Below are positions 1-11,050 of a stretch of DNA of 64,000 bases, piece by piece; position 1 is the first letter of the stretch, and each line of letters starts with the position of its first letter. The stretch is from Turnera subulata (lineage: Eukaryota; Streptophyta; Magnoliopsida; Malpighiales; Passifloraceae): assembly GCA_028386065.3 (NCBI GenBank), contig JAKUCV010003064.1, forward strand, positions 22,195 to 86,194, given 5' to 3'. A program made the position numbers and the translations under genes. The notes under the pieces were generated by a model, which was not told the origin of the DNA, made no database searches, and was given only the letters and a program-made list of their open reading frames with translations.

Positions 1-1
1 T

Positions 2-307
2 TGGCCAAAGGTACGGCTGCTGGTGTGGAACTGTAGAGGAGTTGCAAGGCGCGCTCAAGAGTTCTCACGTACGCTGAGGGACTTGAAGAACCAGTACAAA
101 CCGAATATGGTTCTTCTGACGGAGACGCAGTGGCAACCTCGGGACGATCACGGTCTCATCCCTCTCCGATTCCCTCAAGCTAACCGGTTCGAGATTCCTG
201 GCCAGCGCGACAGAGGCGACATGTGGCTCTCGTGGAGCGATAGAGTCACGGTCAACATCAACAGCGATCCCAATAGCTTCCGTGTCAACGTCGTTCCGAA
301 CCGTTAG
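2..307 (+). pseudogene. L1-type LINE ORF2, endonuclease N-terminal fragment
   Basis: The frame is open from the left window edge to a stop at 305-307. It begins with the hallmark of plant L1 ORF2 apurinic-like endonucleases (LLVWNCRG), followed by a segment like the LTET motif that carries the catalytic Glu (MVLLTETQ). About 100 residues are present; the GDFN and SDH motifs and the reverse transcriptase are absent, so it is a truncated remnant. The frame has no ATG in the window; the codon in front of WNCRG is GTG. AT-rich DNA follows directly. The call rests on the WNCRG/TETQ pair and is quite secure at family level. Confidence 0.75.
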
Positions 308-600
308 ATGTATTTTCCATTTTAATAAAATATCAAAATCGTTGTAATATTTCTCTTTTTATAAAATATAAAATATCAAGATCAATGTAATGTTTCCCCT
401 TTGTAATATTATTGTTAGTTTTAATAATATTTATATTTCTGCTTAATTATGGTATAAATTTCCCCTTATGTGAATGTTCCAAAACAAGCGTTGACAACAT
501 TTTATTCTTATTAATAATTCGTCCTCGAAGTCTTACATAATAACGATAATAATAGAAGAAAATCAACAAAACAAAGTAAAGTGAATCCACTCGAGACATC
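308..600. other. AT-rich spacer; possible 3' end of the neighbouring gypsy element
   Basis: Very AT-rich. Two diverged copies of a roughly 45-bp unit lie at about 328-405 (ATATCAA.ATC..TGTAAT.TTTC). On the minus strand at about 495-535 there is a stretch reading DFEDELLI. Many plant Ty3/gypsy elements encode a similar FEDE motif just before the polypurine tract and 3' LTR. If that is what it is, pol was lost between position 600 and here. No LTR end follows, so this remains an inference. Confidence 0.3.
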
Positions 601-1913
601 TCATTCTTTTGGAGCGTCAGCAGCTTCCTCTCGAGTGATAGAGTACACCCTGGGAGTCGCCACAGATCGATCAACACCTCCACGGCCCGGGGCTTCAGAA
701 CTCCCACGACTTCCTCCCTGGTGTCCAACACCCTTGTTTGGAGCAGAAGAACCTATACCATTAGCCACGGAGTTCTGTACGGTATACTGGGACACACTAC
801 CTCCACTATCACGAATCCTCGTGTAACACTCTGACTGGTGGTGTCCCTGCTTCCCACAATACCAACATATAATAGGAGGTCTAGTCCAAGGGCCCCGCCT
901 CTGAGATCCCGACTGATAAGGCTTTCCTCCCGAAGATTTGCCCGGTCCACCCTGATATTTCTGTCCTCGGGACTTCTTCAAACCTTAGTAGGAAGAATCC
1001 TGTCGACTCATGTAACTTGCACCACCCGAACCAAAATGTTGCTTCTTCTGTCCCGGCATTGTTGACTGTCTCTCCCGCTCGGCTGGCCGGGTCTCCTGCC
1101 CGATCAACTGAATCCTCTCAGCATCAAAAGCGGCCTCACAAACAGCCTCCCAAGTCCGGTGTCTCCCACCAGCCACTACCATCGCCAACTCGCGACGCAG
1201 AGCGTCAACAAATCGCCTACACTGTGTCACCTCATTGGGCACAAACTCCTTGGCGTAAGAGAGAAGAATACTGAATCGGATCCTGAATGCAGAAACCGAC
1301 TCATCGGTCCCTGTCTCACCTCCAGAAACTGCTTCTTCTGGTCCTCCAAGAATCCAACGGTAACGAACTCCTTGTAGAATTTGTCCTTGAAGTCTGCCCA
1401 TGGCATCACTACTGGTCTAGGTAGGTTTGCAACGAGTCCCTGCCACCAGCTCAATGCGTAGCCCGTGAACTTGTGTGCCGCAAATCGAGCCCAGTGTTCA
1501 GGTGTATACGTGAACTTCTCTAAGACATTCTCCACTTGGCGGAACCAATCATCAGCTACCCTTGCTGTGATTCCCTCTCCTGAAAACATCTCAACTGCTG
1601 TCTTATCCATGTGCTTATAACCACTCTCCATACCGCCAACAAATGGTGCTACGGCAGGTGCGACCGGAACGGCTTGGGCGCCCTGCTGTTGTTGAAGAAA
1701 CTGTTGGAACTGCTGCCACTGCAGGAAAGCCTGAAACTGTTGTTGCATCGCCGCATCTATTCCAGGAGGTACTAATGGCACTGCATTCTGTGCTCCTGCT
1801 GCTCCAACATTTCCCTGACCATCAGGGACTGGCATTACTGACACAGAGTCGGAAACATGGCTAGGGAGTTCATCCTGCCAATCAGCATTGTGCCGGTCTT
1901 GCGGTGGATCCAT
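601..1913 (-). pseudogene. gag: Ty3/gypsy Gag (capsid and zinc knuckle), broken
   Basis: Structural protein of an LTR retrotransposon; it would coat element RNA in cytoplasmic particles. It starts with MDPPQD at 1913. A Gln-rich stretch follows, then the retrotransposon gag domain (WFRQVENVLEKF, GYALSWWQGL, FYKEFV at about residues 120-185). The frame is lost by a one-base change near 1310, continues in 985-1401 (AFRIRFSILLSYAKEFVP, CRRFVDALRREL), has an in-frame TAA near 983, and continues to a CCHC knuckle (CWYCGKQGHHQSEC). The reading ends at TREEAADAP, where protease normally begins, so no pol follows. It is closely related to the Gag at 48.2-49.4 kb. Not functional. Confidence 0.88.
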
Positions 1914-2041
1914 AGTGATGCCTATATGAATGCAAACAAGTCAAAACATTTTTAAGTCTCAAAATAGGAAACCGATTTTAACACGTAAATCACTGGAAAT
2001 TCAAAGTCACATTTCTTTTTAAAACCAAGGATTTGAAGCCC

Positions 2042-2053
2042 GCTCCGCTACCA
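2042..2053 (-). other. Primer-binding site, initiator-tRNA-Met-like
   Basis: In element sense it reads TGGTAGCGGAGC, matching the plant tRNA-iMet primer site (TGGTATCAGAGC) at 10 of 12 positions. It lies two bases inside the LTR end at 2056, as expected for reverse-transcription priming. The same variant (TGGTAGCGGAGCC) occurs in the SIRE-like element at 32964. Confidence 0.7.
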
Positions 2054-2055
2054 AC

Positions 2056-5000
2056 TGTGGAGGCCCGTATCCCAATTTAATAAAATAAAATATTTAAATG
2101 AAAGAGAATAATCAAAATACTCTTGAAACCCGGGATACGAATACCGATGCCTCAGCATACAAACATTTTCCATATAAATTTACTAACAACGAGATGTCAT
2201 AAAATCAAACGAGATCAATCGGCTGATCAAATCGTAAGCCACCACGGCATCACGCCGACATAATATCACAAAGTTAAACTCCGGCAAACCGCCGATGTAA
2301 ATGTCAAACATTTATGACACCTCGATTTATTACTCATGCAGCGGAAGATGAAAGTAATAAATAAAAATCAAAGTAGAAAATAACATGCATATGGACCTGT
2401 GGATCCCACCGAGAGATGATGCACAACTACCTACTGAAGTGTCTGTGTCTGAACTCCGAGTCGAAGGTATAAGTGAGACTGCACGCTAACTAAAGTCTGA
2501 AAAACAACGGTGGCGATTATGTGAGTTGCCTACTCAGTGATCATTAAAAGTCTAAATATACATGAAAGTGAAGTCATGCTCGTAGGGTGAGTAGCTCACG
2601 AGCACAAGTACAGCATACAAGCAAATCACAATCACACACCAACACATAAGCATCTTATTGTATTATTGTTCTGATTAGTTAGGTTCAATGCATTATTTTA
2701 TTGTTACATTTATTATTTTTATTATTATGGGCCCTCTACTGTGAGTCAAGTCTCGGTAACACATCTGATCAGATCAGGGTGTGAAACCCAAATGTCGAAC
2801 CTCAGAAGGGTAGATTCTGAGGCCAAAAACCACTGATAAATCTCGAGTGGCCGCTAGCTACCTGAGGGTGTACTCAGACACACCTAACCGGTGCAAGTCT
2901 TCCAGGGGTGCACCTACATCCCCTGGGCATGCTAAACAACATAATGTGACCCGAGGGTACCCAACCCTCCCTCGGGGCTACCAACCGATACACAGTAGAA
3001 CTTAGTATTTTATTCTTAATTGCGTTTTTACATTTCCGTTGAGATACATTATGTCTTTCAGGGAAGTGTGAATTGTATGTGTCCCTGTTTCAACCGGGCC
3101 TGCGGCCCATAACTACACACTATCACCAAAGCATATTACATGTTATATTTCATAGCAGTGTTTCATATAGAAGTTAGGCATGTGAGAACAAGCAGGTATA
3201 CAATTCCAATCATCGCATGTAGCAAACAAGGCAAGTAAACAAACACACCACACCAACATGCATTCACAAAACATATATAAAAAGACTTGTAATGTCACCT
3301 CAAAAATGCAGCTTATGACTTCTTCCCGATCCGAGTCTACAGCTCCCGAGGTATCTCCCGTGCCTGAATACCGGCACATAATATAATCACTAAACAAATT
3401 TTAGGAATAAAACGTGTATGTATGCTAATGGTATGCTCTAATCGAGTATCTCCCGACCCTAACCATCCAATTATAAGATTTCCGGGTCTAAGTCCAAAAG
3501 GATATTTTCTTCTTCCGTAACTCCAACGATTAGGGATCTAAGGTTCATCGGTCTAAGTTCATTAACGAGTTCTCGGGCCTTAAGCCCGCTAAATCCTAAA
3601 TCACAAATTCTGGGTCGTGGGCCCACTTTCTTAAGTCCATATTTACCGATTATGAATTTGGGCTTCGAGCCCGTTCTTAATGTCCGTGAATTTAGTTATC
3701 CGTGATTAGGTCATAAGTCCGTAACTTTAAGTCCATTTAAAACCTTCTAGCTTCAAATTGAGATTAATGGGCCTGGGCTCGGTTTTTCCTAAAACCGTCC
3801 TAAAGCCATCCCGAGCCCAAGGTTAATCGGCCTAAATTCTCTACGTGTCGGTAAGTTCACCCGGCCACACACACTCTAGCTCTCCGCTCTCGGTAAACCG
3901 CAATTCACTAAAAATATATAAATAAATGTATTTTGGTAAATAAATTCTAAAATTTAAATACATGGCATAACCGAGACAAACATAGGTAATTACCGTCTAA
4001 CACTCGTAAAAGGAGACAATCTATCCGTTGGGCAGAATTCGAGCCTTCGCCGGAAAATTCCCGAGCCCTCGCCGGAACAGTGCGTACTCGCCGGATTCCG
4101 GTCACCTCACCAGAACAGTAACCCGAGATGCCAAAAACAAAACAACAACTCTGCCCGGAGAAACGACTCCCACTACGCACAAGCTCGGAATCCACCCCGA
4201 CAAACACCAGCCCGACCACTGCAACCACAAAACAACCGCCCGCACAAAACACCACAACCAAAATGAAAACCCAAGTCGTCCGCCATCGCCCACGACAAGC
4301 CGACAGCCAGCAACACAACCCAATTAGACACAACTCAGGAAAACAAAGACGAATAGAGGAAGGGAAAAGTAAGGTCAGTGGCTTACCAATACAGTGACGA
4401 CACGCGACGGCGACACCCGAGCTCGACCCTCGAGTTCTCCGTCCAGTGGGTCCTCGGTTGGTGGTTTCGCCTCCGACCTTGATGCAGCAAGGAGCAGTCT
4501 ACCCAGCTCGTGGGTTAGGGAACTCGAAGGCGGAAGGATAGGAATGGGTGATGGCGGCGGTGGCTCTGTGTCCCAGCGACGGCGACACGGAAAGTAGAAG
4601 GGAGAAGGTATGGTGGCGGCGACGGGTTCTGTGAGAGGAAGGGAAGAAGACGAGATGGAAGAAAAAGAAAAGAGAGGAAAAGGAACCGTGAGGGTTGCAG
4701 GACGGAATGGAGAGGAGGAGAAGATAAGAAAAAGAGAAAAGATAGTGGGGAACAATGCCGTTGCAGCCGGCGGCTGAGTGGGGAAGTAACGGCAGGGAGA
4801 AAAAAAAATGGGAGGAGAGGAGAAGAAAAAAAAATAAAAGAAAGTGGACAAGAGGAGAAAAGAGGATTGGGCTAGGGTTGGCTGCCCGAGTGGACGACCC
4901 GTCGTCCGCTTAGGCGCGGTCAACCCCCTGCCTGGTCAACGCCTCTCTTTTTTTTTTTTTATAAACCTTCAAAACGACGTAGTTTCGATCGAAGACTCAA

Positions 5001-5200
5001 CAAGACCCGTGTTTCACCTCGAAACACATTCCGATAACAACGAAACCCGAAGCCTGAGAAAACCCAACTGGAAATTGACATTTCCAAAGAAAAAACAATT
5101 ATTTTCCATAACCAGAAACTCCGAAATCCATCGAGGGTAACATTGGAATAAAAATTTCCGGAAATTCCGTAAATCAAATAATAAAATCCGGGGCGTTACA
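2056..5200 (-). repeat. 5' LTR of the truncated gypsy element (about 3.1 kb)
   Basis: Bounded on the plus strand by TGTGGAGG and GGGCGTTACA, the TG..CA termini shared with the LTRs at 41.3 and 49.5 kb. Order on the plus strand: AT-rich part, modular short inverted repeats with GGGG/CCCC arms (2.74-2.99 kb), a zone of GGGC..GCCC mini-palindromes (3.48-3.84 kb), a GC-rich zone rich in CGCCGG (4.03-4.6 kb), a purine-rich tract (4.6-4.86 kb), an AAAACGACGTAGTTT box at 4971, and the terminal TTACA. Long ORFs in the purine/pyrimidine-biased part are composition artefacts. Confidence 0.8.
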
Positions 5201-5640
5201 ATGTTGATGCTTTTGATGATGTAAGTGGCTGATTTATGCCATGTTTAGAACTATGTGGCTTTGACCCCGATCACTCGGGTACGTAGGTAATCCCGGTCTT
5301 ACAACGGGATGCAAGCCAAATCTTCTTCTTCTCCCCTTCTCTTTATTTTCTACACATGCACACTTGCACCAGACACGCTTGCATTTTATAATTGCACATA
5401 GTCTCGACCCAACACGGATGGGTGCCTAAGACCTTCCCATCTGTGACGAACCCCCGATCCTACGACTTTGGTTTGCCATGACCATGTAGCCTAAAGGAGT
5501 CATATTAAGGTTTTTCCCAAGTTTTTTCCTTAATAAAACTTGGTTGGCGAGTCCAATATTATGGGATTGACCCGAGGATGAAGGTGAAAGGATTAGGTGA
5601 ATAGGCCCAAGTAATTTTGGGTCAGTTATTCACAGATATA
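5201..5640 (+). repeat. Fragment of a Tat/Ogre-like gypsy LTR and leader
   Basis: Contains phrases typical of plant Tat/Ogre-type elements in plus orientation: GGGTACGTAGGTAA followed by GGTCTTACAACGGGATG, then GGGTGCCTAAGACCTTCCC, then TTGGCGAGTCC at 5544-5554, which resembles the primer site of that lineage. No coding sequence is attached. A second GGTACGTAG..AGTC piece lies at 16.86 kb. Lineage assignment is from memory of such elements and is tentative. Confidence 0.4.
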
Positions 5641-6616
5641 CCCCTCAAGGCTTAGGAAGGTTTACTCCCCAATCTGGCATTTAGGAAATTAGAGTTTCAA
5701 GAAACAAATTCCTTTAAGTATTTTGGCCTTGAATGACTCTTGCTCATGGATGAGCCTCCAGCTAGTCTTTGCCAGCAAGGCTTTATTAAAAGGCCCAAAA
5801 TCTCAGAAACCAAGGCCCCTTTACTTTTGGATCCCATCTAAGCAAATGAACATTTCTTCCTCCTTCTCCCTTACCTCACCAGAAAAGCCTTACTTCTTGG
5901 TTCAGCTTGACAGAGAAAGGAGACGACGGCACGTCACTTACCGATTGACGGCGGCGCAGGCTCACTTCAGCTTCTCTGCCTAAGGCTCTGCTCGATTCGC
6001 CACCTAGTACAGAGAGGAGAGGATGAGGGTAAGAGGAAGAAGAAGCGTGGCGACATGGCTTCAGGTGCTGGCAGCTTGGAGACGATATCGAGGCGAGAGG
6101 AGGAAGAAGAGAGAGACAAGGAGAAGAATGGGGTAACTGATTGGGGAGAAGGAAAATGAAGGAAAAGAGAAGACAGAGTGGATGACATACATCGGGGGAA
6201 GAAGAGAAAGTGGGAGAGAGGGAACAAGAAATGAAAGAAAAGAAAAAGAAATAGAATAGGGTTTGGCCAGCATAAGCCAAAATGATGTCGTTTTGGTCTC
6301 TAAATCGGTCAACTCGACCTCCTTGGTCAAAATGCAGCCCAAAAGTTGGGCTTAATGCTTTAGACCTCCCAAAATGAGGTAGTATCAGTCCAAATTACGT
6401 CAAACTCTGTGTTTCATACTGAAACACAATTAAATTCCATAAAAAACCCAATTAAGGAATAATTCCCACATCAAAGAAATATTTCCAAGGAAATAAAATA
6501 TTTTTCTTGACTATAAATTTCCATAAATTCCTCGAGAATAAAATTAGAAATTATACTCCAAAAAAATTCAAAAAGTCTATAGAAATTAATTAATGAAAAA
6601 AATCAGGGTGTTACAA
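5641..6616 (-). repeat. Gypsy LTR fragment (same style as the 3-kb LTRs)
   Basis: Ends on the plus strand with ATCAGGGTGTTACA at 6616, the same style of terminus as GGGGCGTTACA at 5200. It carries the same internal order: GC-rich zone (5.93-6.07 kb), purine-rich tract (6.08-6.25 kb), palindromic CCAAAATGATGTCGTTTTGG box (near 6280), then AT-rich terminus with CCTCGAGAATAAAA. The left boundary is not defined. The last 290 bp recur at 9.91-10.20 kb as part of a large tandem duplication. Confidence 0.6.
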
Positions 6617-6619
6617 ATT

Positions 6620-7025
6620 TTTTTGAAAGATGAAACACATCATGTTGTAGGTAGGAAAGGCCGAAACAACCGCCTCTGTCATCACTTCTCTGCCTGCCTC
6701 ACATCAAAATTTACCCTTCCATCCAGCAACCTTTAGCTTAGCCTTGTTGCGGATATAGGCTAATGCTTCAGTTTTGGATCACCCTAGAAAGGAGGGTAGC
6801 CCTAGTTACTTTTCGTTTTGGCCATATGTTGGCATCTCTAAAACCACTTGAATTGCTTGCTGGTCTTGCTCTGGAACTCCATTGGCAAAGAATACCCATT
6901 TTTGGAAGCTTATTTATTGGCCAGAAGCTTCAAAATAAAGAGTTAAAATTGATTTGAGACTTTCAGCTTCCTCTACTGTGGCTTCAGTAAAAGGAGCGCA
7001 TCATCGACAAATGCGATAAAGGTGG
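6620..7025 (-). pseudogene. L1 ORF2 reverse transcriptase, C-terminal part (copy A)
   Basis: Minus-strand conceptual reading, with frameshifts and stops, gives VDDALLLLK (remnant of the FADD catalytic box) near 7000, then YLGLPS-like and GWKGK, VMTEAVVSAFPTYNMMCF near 6640-6700. These are ordered landmarks of plant L1 reverse transcriptases. It abuts the gypsy LTR end at 6616. The upstream half of the same domain lies at 8100-8385, separated by the insert at 7030-8105. Confidence 0.65.
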
Positions 7026-7029
7026 GCAA

Positions 7030-8105
7030 GCTGGTCTGATTCTTTTTTTTTTTAAGTTGGTTAAGTTGCTTTTTCCGTCTCCCCTCGTTCTTTTCTTTTT
7101 TGGGGGGAGAAAAAATGAACAAAGGAAGAACGAAAATCGGCTGATAATTGGAGTCCCCAACGGGGGGCCGCGATTTGCAAACCAGGAATCCTCGTGGGTG
7201 CTCCCGTACGACTAGGAGAAAATCCACGACTTTCTTATCGAACCGATAATTAGGCAGTTCCTTGTCCCAGAACCATTTGTCCGCCATGGAATCGGAGTGC
7301 CGTATCTGAATTACCTCCTCCTGCCAAATGAATACCCAGTAGAGAATTTCTTTTGCTACACCTGGTTTCATACGGTAGACGATAATTAATAACCCGATAG
7401 CTCCTCGGTCATATATTTTCTTGATAGTCTTTCGATTGACAACCCAGATTTTGATCCCGTTTCCAATGACTAGGAAAGCGTCAACTAGCCGTTGAGAAAG
7501 AAGAATAAACCGATTTGTCATTCGAATTACTTTTTTTTGCGAAAAGAAGTTCAGTATTCTCAACGAATTCAGGACGATCATCTCATAACCTAAGCAATTT
7601 CAATATAGAATTACATTATTCAAATAATAAGTATAAGGAAATGTGCATCATATTGAATAAACTTCAGGAACAAGGATTCCAGGTAAATAAAAAGGTATTG
7701 GAGTTCATTAAGAAGAATCGTCCTACTTTAGAAAAAGTAGGTCTTCTTACACCTAAAAAACTAGCAAGCGTGAATCTGAAAGAAGCCTTCGATCTTCTGA
7801 GGAAAGATTATTACCAGAATAAGGCTATAAACCCTATTTATACTAGTCTAATACTAAACCCTAATGGACTTGGACTTTGTAATTAGATTAAAATAAAAGA
7901 CTTTATGTCACTATTCACGCGGGTACTATTCACATGAATAGTAACCGTAAATAGACTAGGTTTAAAACTGAGCCCACATAACTTGGACACTAATTAAAAC
8001 CTTTACAAATAAAACCCAACTAAAAACACTTTAGCCCAAATAATAAAAACTAAACCGAATTTCCGGACAGAATCTGTCCGTCGACTTCAAGCGCCTTTTA
8101 GTAAA
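7030..8105. other. Insert in copy A, possibly of mitochondrial origin
   Basis: Copy B is continuous across this point, so about 1.08 kb was inserted (or replaced DNA) in copy A after the duplication. Base composition is more balanced than the surroundings. A 202-aa minus-strand ORF (6973-7581) and a 123-aa plus-strand ORF (7515-7886) lie in it; the latter resembles phage-type RNA polymerases of plant mitochondrial plasmids. The part after 7890 looks like ordinary nuclear DNA. An organellar origin is inferred, not proven. Confidence 0.4.
7515..7886 (+). pseudogene. Fragment resembling mitochondrial-plasmid RNA polymerase (N-terminal region)
   Basis: A 123-residue ORF. Residues about 43-100 include ILNKLQEQGFQVNKKVLEFI, then GLLTPKKLA and LRKDYY. 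The (L/I)NxLQ..x(I/V)NxxVL(E/D)xI pattern is characteristic of single-subunit phage-type RNA polymerases, ahead of their polymerase domain, including those on linear mitochondrial plasmids of plants. No catalytic palm motifs are present, so at most an N-terminal piece survives. The first 40 residues may be unrelated. Alternative: an unknown chance ORF. The family call is tentative. Confidence 0.4.
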
Positions 8106-8385
8106 GGAAAACGGATGATAATCTGTACCCAGAAATCCATCCACTTCTTTCTACATCCTCCAGAAGCTGGGACAAACACATTGGCAATAAAGATGAAGAG
8201 GTAGGGGGATATGGGGTCCCCCTGTCTCAAACCTCTACCCGGAATTATCTTCTCTGTTGCTTCACCATTTACAATGATGGAATAAGTTATAGTCACCATA
8301 TACTATATATTCTGGGACACCCACAGCTGAGTGAACCCCATGTGCTTCCGAACTTGTTCCAAAAAATCCCATTCTACTTTGTCGT
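8106..8385 (-). pseudogene. L1 ORF2 reverse transcriptase, palm fragment (copy A)
   Basis: The minus-strand frame at 8087-8299 contains IIVNGEATEKIIPGRGLRQG followed by DPISPYLFIF, the conserved RT block 4 of L1 elements. Upstream on the same strand (8300-8385) the reading continues as EWDFLEQVRKHMGF-like. It is the N-proximal half of the RT domain whose C-terminal half is at 6620-7025. Non-functional fragment. Confidence 0.75.
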
Positions 8386-8612
8386 ATCCCATTCTAATTT
8401 ATTGTATGATTTTCATTCCATATTACATACATGTTCGGCCCTTTAAATTTTTTTTCTGCAATTCTACAAGTACAAGTCTCTTACGCATTTTTTTGAAAGA
8501 TAAGTACTCTTTTTTTTCCTACCAGCGTGAATAGCGTAAAAGCTACAACGGTATTCTTTATTTAGGTTGTCTTTTTTCTTCAGGTTTGTAGTTTTTTCTC
8601 TTCTTGAAATAA
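8386..8612. other. Copy-A-specific AT-rich segment
   Basis: About 230 bp that replaces roughly 990 bp of copy B (10.89-11.88 kb). It contains T-rich runs and no recognisable coding sequence. It begins after a repeat of the phrase TCCCATTCTA (8371 and 8386), suggesting a local rearrangement at the breakpoint. Confidence 0.4.
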
Positions 8613-9911
8613 ATCGGCGACCTTAGAGGATAAGATGGCAAGCTTATGGACATTGGCTTGTCCTATTTGAAAGATCAAAAACAAGACAAAGAACAAGGCT
8701 TAACTAAGGCGATTGGTTGTAGAGAAAAGAGTTGTTGGAAGAGGATTAGTGGAGAGTTTTATATGGGTTTTTTATTTCTTCTTTAAATCCATTATCCAAC
8801 ATCCAAAAGAGCCGTTATCTTATATTCTTTAGAAGCTGACTGAACATTAAAGGGTGGAGAGAAAAGAATGAGAGCATCAAGAAGCCACGAATTTTTGTAG
8901 AATTGTTCCAGCAAAGATTTTACAAGTGAGTTCATACCAAAATCTCACGGCAAAACAACTATTTAGGCTTATCTGAAAAGTGATCGTTGACACAACCTCT
9001 TTCCTCGTGTGAAAGGTATCTGTCTACATCAAAACAAGATCAAGAAAAGTCATTAGAATATTGCTTTACTCTCTTTTAGCTTTCAAAATGTGGTAATTAA
9101 CCATTGTGATACTTTGAGCATGAATTATAAACAAAGAGTGAGTCACTCTTTGTGTGATCTTGAAAAGTTCATTCCTTATTTGAGGTTGGGTTAATCTACC
9201 TTACTTTTCTGTAATCACAGCTTAGGAAGGCTTGGGTGAGAGCCTTTAAAAAGCTAGATTTGTAATTGGTTGGGTTTCACCACTACAAGAAACCATATAG
9301 TGAATTTGGCAAATCTCAAGAAAGAGCCTTGAGTAGTGAATTTGTATGTTTTTGCCTTCTATTTTCGAACTAGTATTTTCAATTGTGAAGATTTTGGGCC
9401 TACATATGAAGCTAAATTGAGATTGGGAGTATGTGATCATGAAATCAACTAGTGTGAAGGATGCTCGTTATGATGATATCTCAACTCGGATTAGCCATGT
9501 GGAGCGAGATGTATAAGTGCTCAAGTGTCAATTAAAGAAATTTAAACCTATAGTGACGATAAAGCTTGATCAAATTGCATCTGCTATACCTTCTGCTGCC
9601 TCTAATGAAGATTGCAACATCTTTAAGATCTGATGCTCCTAGGTCATGAATTACATCTAGGTTAGACTATGATTCTTGTATGGCTTCTTATTTGGTCTCT
9701 ATTATGGTTTTGTTCTAAATTATGTTATGATCTATTTTATGCTTCTTTTATGATCTCTTTCTATTATGTGGATGGCATTCTACTTTCGATATTACATTTT
9801 TGATCCTTCATAGATGGTGTTTATGTTTCAGCATTTTTTATCCTGTTTGACTTTATCCTTTGAATATTTGTATGATTTTTGTTGTAACAAAAGGGGGAGA
9901 GGAGTATGTTT
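8613..9911 (+). repeat. SIRE-like copia LTR/3' fragment (copy A)
   Basis: Recurs at 11.88-13.15 kb. It has features also seen in the SIRE-like LTR at 62.4-63.7 kb: GAGTGAGTCACTC, AGCTTAGGAAGGCTTGGGTGAGAGC and many AAAAGCTAGAT-type phrases. It ends in ACAAAAGGGGGAGAGGAG at about 9886, which looks like a polypurine tract. A stretch at 9.44-9.60 kb (TSVKDARYDDISTRISHVERDV) may be a remnant of a copia reading frame. No intact gene. Confidence 0.5.
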
Positions 9912-10199
9912 GTCAAAATGCAGCCCAAAGTTGTGCTTAATGCTTTAAACCTCCCAAAACGAGGTAGTATCTGTCCAAATTACGCCAAACTCCGTGTTTC
10001 ATACCGAAACAGAATTAAATTCCATAAAAAACCCGATTAAGGAATGATTCTGACATCAAAGCAATATTTTTAAGGAAATAAAATATTTTCCTTGACTATA
10101 AATTCCCATAAATTCCTCGAGGGTAAATTAAACATTAAATTCTAAAAAATTTGAAAATTCTATAGAAGTTAATTAATAAAAAAATCAGGGTGTTACAAA

Positions 10200-11050
10200 T
10201 TTTTTTATAGAGAAAACACATGTTGTAGGTAGGAAAGGCTTAAACAACCGCCTCTATCATCACTTCTCTGCCTGCCTCTCATTAGAATTTACCCTTCCAT
10301 CCAGCAACCTTTAGCTTAACCTTGTTGTGAACATAGGCTAATGCTTCAGTCTTGGATCATCATAGAAAGGAGGGGAGCCCCAGATACATTTCATTTCAAC
10401 CATAGGTTAGCATCTCTAAAACTACTTGAATAGCCTGCTGGTCTTGCTCTGGAACTCCACTGGAAAAGAATACCCATTTTTGGAAGCTAATTTATTGGCC
10501 AGAATCTTCAAAATAAAGAGTTAAAATTGATTTGAGACTTTCAGCTTCCTTTACTGTGGCTCTAGTAAAAGGAGCGCATCATCGGCAAACAACAAATGCG
10601 ATAAAGGTGGGAATGCCCTTGATAATCTGTACCCAGAAATCCGTCCACTTCTTTCTGCATCCTCCAGAAGCCGAGACAAAACATTGGCAATAAAGATGAA
10701 GAGGTAGGGGGATATGAGGTCCCCAGTCTCAAACTTGTACCCAGAACTATCTTCTCTGTTGCTTCACCATTTACAATGATGGAATAAGTTATAGTCACCA
10801 TACACTACACTACATATTCTGGGACACCCACAGCTTAGTGAACCCCATGTGCTTCCGAACTTGTTCCAAAAAATCCCATTCTACTTTGTCGTATGCCTTC
10901 ACTATATCCAACTTAACAGCCATGGGCTTTCTCTTTATATTCTTTTTCCACTAGGGAGCATGGGATGCCTCATGCGCTACCAGATGTTGTCCTGGATTTG
11001 ACGACCCGGAGTAAAAGCCGACTGATATGGAGTAAAAAAGTTGTGGTAGG
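10200..11050 (-). pseudogene. L1 ORF2 reverse transcriptase fragment (copy B)
   Basis: Read on the minus strand from right to left: QSAFTPGRQIQDNI (near 11030), KPMAVKLDIVKAYDKVEWDF (near 10900), VNGEATEKI then a frame-shifted GD.ISPYLF (near 10710), LSHLLFADDALLLL (near 10580, catalytic FADD intact), YLGLPS-like (near 10390), PTYNMMCF-like (near 10240). This is the RT domain in correct order with several frameshifts and stops. It fuses at 10196 to the end of a gypsy LTR (GGTGTTACA). Confidence 0.82.

Larger units (their letters stand above)
447..5200 (-). mobile_element. Truncated Ty3/gypsy element (gag + one LTR)
   Basis: A minus-strand remnant of an element with very long LTRs. In element sense it consists of a 5' LTR (5200 to 2056), a tRNA-Met-like primer site, a leader of about 130 bp, and gag. 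Protease, reverse transcriptase, RNase H and integrase are absent, and no second LTR is in the window. Gag and LTR layout match the more complete element at 41.3-52.7 kb, so both belong to one chromovirus-like lineage (Tekay/Del is likely from LTR length and Gag/Pol style, but not proven). No target duplication can be tested. Confidence 0.75.
6326..9911. repeat. Large tandem duplication, copy A (about 3.6 kb)
   Basis: Begins GTCAAAATGCAGCCC and ends GGAGTATGTTT; copy B (9912-13152) starts and ends with the same phrases. Both contain, in order: gypsy LTR terminus, L1 reverse-transcriptase fragment (minus), copia LTR fragment (plus) ending in a polypurine tract. Copy A differs by an extra segment at about 7030-8105 and by a different 230-bp segment at 8386-8612. 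Confidence 0.8.

Noticed and set aside
4375..4923. 182-aa minus-strand ORF rich in Ser, Pro and Phe
   Set aside because: It lies in the purine/pyrimidine-biased part of a gypsy LTR; similar motif-free ORFs occur at the same module in the other LTRs (6.0, 44.2, 52.2 kb). Composition artefact.
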